Source: Pararge aegeria
Taxonomy: Eukaryota; Arthropoda; Insecta; Lepidoptera; Nymphalidae
Direction of reading: 5' to 3'
NCBI RefSeq assembly: GCF_905163445.1
Contig: NC_053181.1
Span: 4,464,001 to 4,528,000, forward strand
DNA: 64,000 bases
The notes beneath the pieces were generated by a model. It ran no database searches and was not told where the DNA came from. It worked only from the letters and a program-made list of their open reading frames with translations. Below, one piece after another: positions 61,389 to 64,000 of this stretch; position 1 is the first letter of the stretch; each line of letters starts with the position of its first letter. A program made the position numbers and the translations under genes.

Positions 61389-61514
61389 CGGAAACCGATT
61401 GGTGGCGTGTATTATTATTATCCAAAGTCATGGCTGTCAAAGTTTTGTCAAATTCTGTTGAGCGGTTTCGAAGATAAGTTCGGATAATTACGCAGACTTA
61501 TAGACAAACACATA

Positions 61515-61640
61515 GTATTTATGTATATTTATAAAAAATATTCATCAGTCATCTTAGTATCCATAACACAGGCTACGCTTACTTTGGGGCTAGATGACGA
61601 TTTATGTATAGCCGTAGCATATTTATTTACTTATTTAAAT
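61515..61640 (+). mobile_element. SINE1, 5'-truncated
   Basis: ATATTCATCAGTCATCTTAG, CTACGCTTACTTTGGGGCTA and (ATTT)n end. Confidence 0.8.
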
Positions 61641-62355
61641 ATATCCTTAATGAGGTAGGTTTGTTTTGAAATCTTGCGCACAGGCAGACCCGCCGGTAAA
61701 TGTTAGTATGACTTCGCAGCTTCTAAAGTGAAACGTAAGATGTTTTATTCGTAACATTAAAGAATCCTTGCGTCGTTTCCTTATGACTTGAAGTTATTGA
61801 TTATGTATAGACGTACTAGTCTGCTTTTATAAGTAGAATGCATTGAATCTAAAGTTGTCCATGCTTTGCATTATAAATTACATCTGGTTTCTAACTGGTC
61901 AAATTCTCAATGCACAATAGATCCTGTACGTACGTTCCTTATACGTAGAGACATAAAGGGAACATTCCGTAAAGGAATTGCAATAGAAAGAACTGTCTTG
62001 AAAAAGAACATTAGCATTATTTAGTTGACGGAATAATTTTACAAGAAGCGATTAGTAAATGTAGAGTAACAGATTGTTTAAAATACTATTCTTGTGAAAA
62101 TATCTTGTTTGTTGACAATTTTTATAACGAATGAAATCTGTGTGTTTTGTTTATTTCACTTTATGTTTTTACTGGATATATGATAAGACTGCCAATGGAT
62201 TGACTGGTTGTTGTTGTGAATGATTGTGCAATGGAGGAAGGAAAACCGCCGCTAGATTATGCATGTCTAATTAGGCCGTAACCTATTTAGCTATCACTAT
62301 CATTTATTTGGTAATTGTGCTCAGTTTTTAATAAGTCCAGTGTTAATTAATGAAT
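61641..62355. other. No gene seen
   Basis: Unique-looking. Confidence 0.45.
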
Positions 62356-62359
62356 GAAA

Positions 62360-62605
62360 TGAGTGGGGCTTTGACTTTCCTTTTGGGAACCGAGTCCCAA
62401 CCCGGCACTCACCTCTAACTTTTCAGAGTTTAGTTCTTTAATGGTGAAAGAAAACGTCATCAACCTACTTGCCTGAGAGTTCTCCATTATGTTCTCACAG
62501 GTGTGTGAAGTTTACCAACGCACACTTGGCCAAGGTACTGAACAACGGTATTGACCCTTCTCATTTCGAGTAGACCCGTGCCCTGAATCGGTTGATAATA
62601 ATGAA
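62360..62605 (+). mobile_element. SINE2, decayed
   Basis: GGGAACCGAGTCCCAACCCG, CTAACTTTTCAGAGTTTAGT, GAGAGTTCTCCATTATGTTC, CACACTTGGCCAAGGTACTG, GATAATAATGAAT. Confidence 0.7.
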
Positions 62606-62920
62606 TAAGCTAATTTAATCAAGTTCTTTTTTAAATAAAGGTACCGAGGTCCATATTTCGGAACTGCGTCCAATGTCTTTATGTTATTTTTCTGACAGAC
62701 AGGTAAATAACTAATAGTGTAAGTGTTGGTAGAAAATTATCACTACTTGTCGATTAAATAATGTGCAAAGAGGAGAAGTAAATATTTTTTTTACACTAAA
62801 AAAAAAATCCTACATAAAACAGAAGGACCTCCGCTTTTGACTCGTTCCACATACTAAAGTTTATATTTATTCCCACTATGCTACCAAATTGATATGTATT
62901 TATATCTCTGTAACTTCATT
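62606..62920. other. No gene seen
   Basis: AT-rich with T and A runs at 62786-62810. Confidence 0.45.
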
Positions 62921-62921
62921 T

Positions 62922-62972
62922 TTTCTTTGGTGTACAATAAAAGTGTATTCATTCATTCATTCATTCATACCG
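62922..62972 (+). repeat. LINE tail with (TTCA)n
   Basis: TTTGGTGTACAATAAAAGTG, then TATTCATTCATTCATTCATT. Confidence 0.6.
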
Positions 62973-63037
62973 CTTCAGACGCGTATTACTACGCAAGGCA
63001 GAGAGCAGTGATCAGCTACATGGTTAGTGATGAACTT

Positions 63038-63290
63038 TGACAGCCGATTGGCGCAGTTTGCAGCGACCCTGCTTTCTGAGCCCAAGGCCGTGGGTTCGAT
63101 TCCCACTGCTGGAAAATTTTTGTGTGATGAGCATGAATGTTTTTCAGTGTCTGGGTGTTTATATGTATTTTCTATTTATTTATGTATATAATTCATGAAA
63201 ATATTCATCAGACATCTTAATACCCATAAAACAAGCTATGATTACTTTGGGGCTAGATGGCGATGTGTTTATTTATTAAAAAAAAAACAT
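63038..63290 (+). mobile_element. SINE1, full length
   Basis: TTGACAGCCGATTGGCGCAG, GTGGGTTCGATTCCCACTGC, GATGAGCATGAATGTTTTTC, TTACTTTGGGGCTAGATGGC and a TTTATTTATT/A-run end. Confidence 0.88.
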
Positions 63291-63324
63291 GGAGCTGACC
63301 AACCAGCAGACTAACCTTGTACAG

Positions 63325-64000
63325 AAAGCTGGATTAGGGCTTACGAGTAATGGTCAATGAGAAAGTCCACATTCAATTAAAACTCTTATAAATTGTTCAT
63401 GAAAATTATTGAGATACTTTCCGCCTATTACTTGAACTGCCTCATGCTAAAAGGCTGTTACGCATCGCTTACTCTATAATTAATGCCCGTTTTCACTAGC
63501 GAAGACTAAGGCTTTGCCTAAATAAGTAACACCCAGTCTAAGGAGATTCCTTAGCATACCGCAACTGTTCACCAATAGTTATCACCTCAGAGTTGGTGAA
63601 ACGTATTTTTTCTATAGACATCGCCTGAATTATTAGGTATTCAACTTACGGTATGACTTGGTTTAGTGAAAACGGGTACAAGTCCTCTTAATAAAAAAGG
63701 CTGGATTAGGACATTGGAATAACTTGTGAAAGTAAATGATACAATTTTACCCTTATTACTTTATAAATTGTACCCCTCACGAAGGTTGAGATATTTTCCG
63801 CCTATAACTTGGCTAGTTATGCCTGTAACCATGCTTGAATGTCATAGCTGATCGCATCATCAACCTGTCTTGATCGGGAAGACTGGATTTGAACAACAGA
63901 TCCTCTTATGAAAGTAAATGATACAATTTTCAGACATCTGCTTTTAAATTGTACCACACACGAAAGTTGAGATACTTTCCACCTATAACTTGCGCGGCAA
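63325..64000 (+). repeat. Tandem repeat, period about 182 bp, three units
   Basis: Units are anchored by GGATT at 63331, 63713 and 63895. All share TATAAATTGT or TTTAAATTGTACC, then GTTGAGATA or ATTGAGATAC, TTTCCGCCTAT and ACTTG. Units 2 and 3 start 182 bp apart. Units 1 and 2 start 382 bp apart because unit 1 carries a 191-bp MITE. The array runs off the window. Confidence 0.75.
63486..63676. mobile_element. MITE inside repeat unit 1 (191 bp)
   Basis: Termini CCCGTTTTCACTA and TAGTGAAAACGGG are perfect 13-bp inverted repeats. Removing it brings unit 1 close to the period of the other units. Superfamily unknown. Confidence 0.72.

Noticed and set aside
63325..64000. CRISPR-like array
   Set aside because: Repeats are ~180 bp, diverged and lack spacers; the window is eukaryotic.

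Overview
The window looks like lepidopteran (moth or butterfly) nuclear DNA. It is AT-rich and packed with transposon families I associate with Lepidoptera: CR1-like LINEs ending in short hexamer tails, R1-like poly(A) LINE ends, RTE- and Jockey-like LINE ends, three tRNA-derived SINE families, Helitron-like ends, a hAT-type MITE and a long palindromic element. Species is not determinable; assignment to Lepidoptera rests on my recognition of repeat families, not on a host gene. I found no convincing host protein-coding gene, no genuine tRNA or rRNA gene and no CRISPR. The window reads as intergenic DNA or a very large intron.

Layout. 1-4.1 kb: a dispersed repeat, palindromic-element copy 1, a degraded R1-like reverse transcriptase (RT) end and an RTE-like C-terminus. 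4.2-7.0 kb: a 5'-truncated CR1-like element (A1, minus strand) broken by two frameshifts. 7.0-17 kb: palindromic copy 2, a CR1-B 3' end with a 34-bp foldback, a Helitron-like unit, SINEs and LINE tails. 17-32 kb: dense nested SINEs, LINE tails, palindromic elements and MITEs. 32-41 kb: further fragments, local duplications and a second Helitron-like unit. 41.2-45.1 kb: the best-preserved element, CR1-like B2 (minus strand), with an intact 951-codon ORF2 and a 259-codon ORF1. 45.3-47.4 kb: CR1-like A3 (plus strand), 5'-truncated but with an open RT frame. 47.5-64 kb: SINEs, MITEs, palindromic fragments, a GC-rich retroposon nested in a SINE and, at the right end, a ~182-bp tandem repeat interrupted by a MITE.

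How it works together. The B2 ORFs have the layout of an autonomous LINE: an ORF1 protein with a degenerate SGNH-like fold, and ORF2 with APE-type endonuclease plus RT. Most other LINE pieces are dead 3' ends. SINEs 1-3 carry Pol III-like A/B-box heads and depend on LINE machinery in trans. MITEs and Helitron-like units depend on absent transposases.

Family names here: SINE1 = head reading GCAGTGGGCAGCGACCCTGC; SINE2 = head ending in GAGTTCGATCCCCGG; SINE3 = head reading CCTGGCGCAGCGGTGAGCGC; PAL = the palindromic element; CR1-A and CR1-B = two related CR1-like families. Stretches not listed showed me no structure beyond AT-rich unique sequence.
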